Assembly (NCBI GenBank): GCA_002293345.1
Contig: DBDB01000101.1
Coordinates: forward strand, 1-21,101
Direction: 5' to 3'
Length of the DNA stretch: 21,101 bases
DNA from: Alistipes sp. UBA943
Lineage (GTDB): Bacteria; Bacteroidota; Bacteroidia; Bacteroidales; Rikenellaceae
The translations under genes and the position numbers were made by a program. The notes beneath the pieces are model-generated. The model made no database searches. It had not been told where the DNA came from and saw nothing but the letters and a program-made list of their open reading frames with translations. Position 1 is the stretch's first letter. Each line of letters opens with the position of its first letter. Shown piece by piece: positions 20,250-21,101 of this stretch.

Positions 20250-21101
20250 ATGGGGAAGACATATTATTCGTTGGCCAAAGAGACCAATGCCGCAGGAGAG
20301 GCTCAAATCCACATGAGGATTTACGTTACTCGCGATAGCCGTTTCCGCGTTGGGACGGGTATCTGGGTCGATACGAAACGCTGGGGCAAAAAGAATGAAA
20401 TCAATATCCCGAACACTCCCGGCGAGGAGCGCGATGAGTTACTGGCGAAAAAGGCCACGCTGAAATCCTTGACGGAGGCCATCGAACGCGAGGTTGCCAT
20501 GACTCCCGACAAGGAGATCATTACCCGCGAATGGGGAGAGAAGTTTGTTAAGGCGTTCCACAAGCCATCGAAGGTCACGAAAGAGCAGGTAAAAGACTTC
20601 TTTGACATCATGGCCGACTATCTGGCGAAACACAAGCTGTCGGAATCACGTACCAAGCACTTCAACGTGCTGGTGCGATGTATAAAACGCTATGAATTAT
20701 ACAAACGGGCGACCGGCAACCGGACGTTTAAGCTGAACATCGGTACGCTGTCATACGAGCAGTTGGAGGACATCGAAGACTTCCTGACCAACGAGCACGA
20801 GATTTTCAAGAAGTACCCGGAGATATACGAGGCGGTTCCCTATTCAGTAAAGCAAGCCCCGAAGACCCACCGCTCCCGGAAGACACCGACGGGCGCGCCG
20901 AGGGAGCGGGGGCAAAACTACATTTCGGATATGATGACGCGGTTTCGGTCATTCATCATTTGGGCGAACGACAATGGCTACACGACCAACAACCCGTTCA
21001 AAGGGTACTCGGTCGGCGAAAGCGTGTACGGCACACCGATTTATATCAGCAACGACGAGAGGAAAAAACTCTACGAGACTGATTTGTCAGCCACTCCGTC
21101 G
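20250..21101 (+). CDS. Tyrosine recombinase (integrase), partial at window end
   Basis: Site-specific recombinase of the Bacteroidota integrative-element type. The 284 codons from the ATG at 20250 stay open to the last base, so the C-terminal catalytic domain lies outside the window. The N-terminus (about 1-90) is an arm-DNA-binding domain: QIHMRIYVTRDSRFRVGTGIWVD followed by a KRWGKKNEI segment and a helix. Residues about 115-260 form the SAM-like core-binding domain, with the ISDMMTRFRSFIIWANDNGYTTNNPF pattern before the linker. The Arg/His/Tyr catalytic residues are not yet reached. A perfect promoter and a tandem operator-like repeat lie just upstream. The gene points away from the accessory genes on its left, so the element probably extends to the right. 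Confidence 0.9.
   Translation, partial: MGKTYYSLAKETNAAGEAQIHMRIYVTRDSRFRVGTGIWVDTKRWGKKNEINIPNTPGEERDELLAKKATLKSLTEAIEREVAMTPDKEIITREWGEKFVKAFHKPSKVTKEQVKDFFDIMADYLAKHKLSESRTKHFNVLVRCIKRYELYKRATGNRTFKLNIGTLSYEQLEDIEDFLTNEHEIFKKYPEIYEAVPYSVKQAPKTHRSRKTPTGAPRERGQNYISDMMTRFRSFIIWANDNGYTTNNPFKGYSVGESVYGTPIYISNDERKKLYETDLSATPS

Overview
The window is a piece of a Bacteroidota chromosome, most likely order Bacteroidales. An Alistipes/Rikenellaceae-like host is my guess from overall gene content, not something proven here. Three things support the phylum. There are at least eight lipoproteins, including fimbrillin-type ones. Shine-Dalgarno sequences are almost absent. Several promoters match the Bacteroidota consensus TTTG-N19..21-TAnnTTTG, and two are perfect matches (846-877 and 20194-20225). 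No tRNA, rRNA or CRISPR array was seen.

Layout, left to right. (1) 83-802 minus: a queuosine-biosynthesis epoxyqueuosine reductase (QueG) that stops right after its second Fe-S cluster motif. (2) 924-6023 plus: three surface lipoproteins, namely a fimbrillin-like protein with a C-terminal extension, a large protein with fibronectin-III-like repeats, and a small lipocalin-like protein. A 56-bp perfect palindrome separates the second and third; its right arm supplies the -33 box of the next promoter. (3) 8776-6151 minus: a FecB/FecC/FecD-type ABC importer for a siderophore, haem or cobalamin (binding lipoprotein, permease, ATPase). The genes are tightly coupled and the ATPase is short at its C-terminus. 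(4) 8915-16491 plus: an aspartate-decarboxylation unit, with the aspartate:alanine antiporter AspT, aspartate 4-decarboxylase AspD and an OprO/P-type porin overlapping aspD by 4 bp. It runs on into a lipoprotein with an acidic Pro/Asp/Gly linker, a TerC-family membrane protein and a second fimbrillin-like lipoprotein, and closes with a strong bidirectional terminator at 16512-16549. (5) 16553-16792 minus: a tiny lipoprotein with 18 histidines. (6) 16902-17516 plus: a Pr6Pr-type membrane protein.

(7) 19675-17524 minus: a compact three-gene operon in which both junctions are 4-bp ATGA overlaps. It encodes a GNAT acetyltransferase resembling aminoglycoside 6'-N-acetyltransferases, a GNAT::nucleotidyltransferase fusion, and a lipoprotein of the YiiX-like permuted papain/NlpC-P60 fold. 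It begins against the broken end of a fimbrillin/FISUMP pseudogene (about 19703-19897), with a nearly leaderless promoter. (8) From 20250 plus, running off the window: a Bacteroidota tyrosine recombinase with a perfect promoter and a tandem 10-bp repeat just upstream, which marks the edge of an integrative element.

How the genes work together: aspT, aspD and the porin form a likely aspartate-in/alanine-out cycle that consumes a cytoplasmic proton and would build proton motive force. The ABC genes form one importer. The region from about 17.5 kb to the end looks like accessory DNA next to an integration site. The acetyltransferase / acetyltransferase-nucleotidyltransferase / papain-like hydrolase operon there is the best candidate for an undescribed system.
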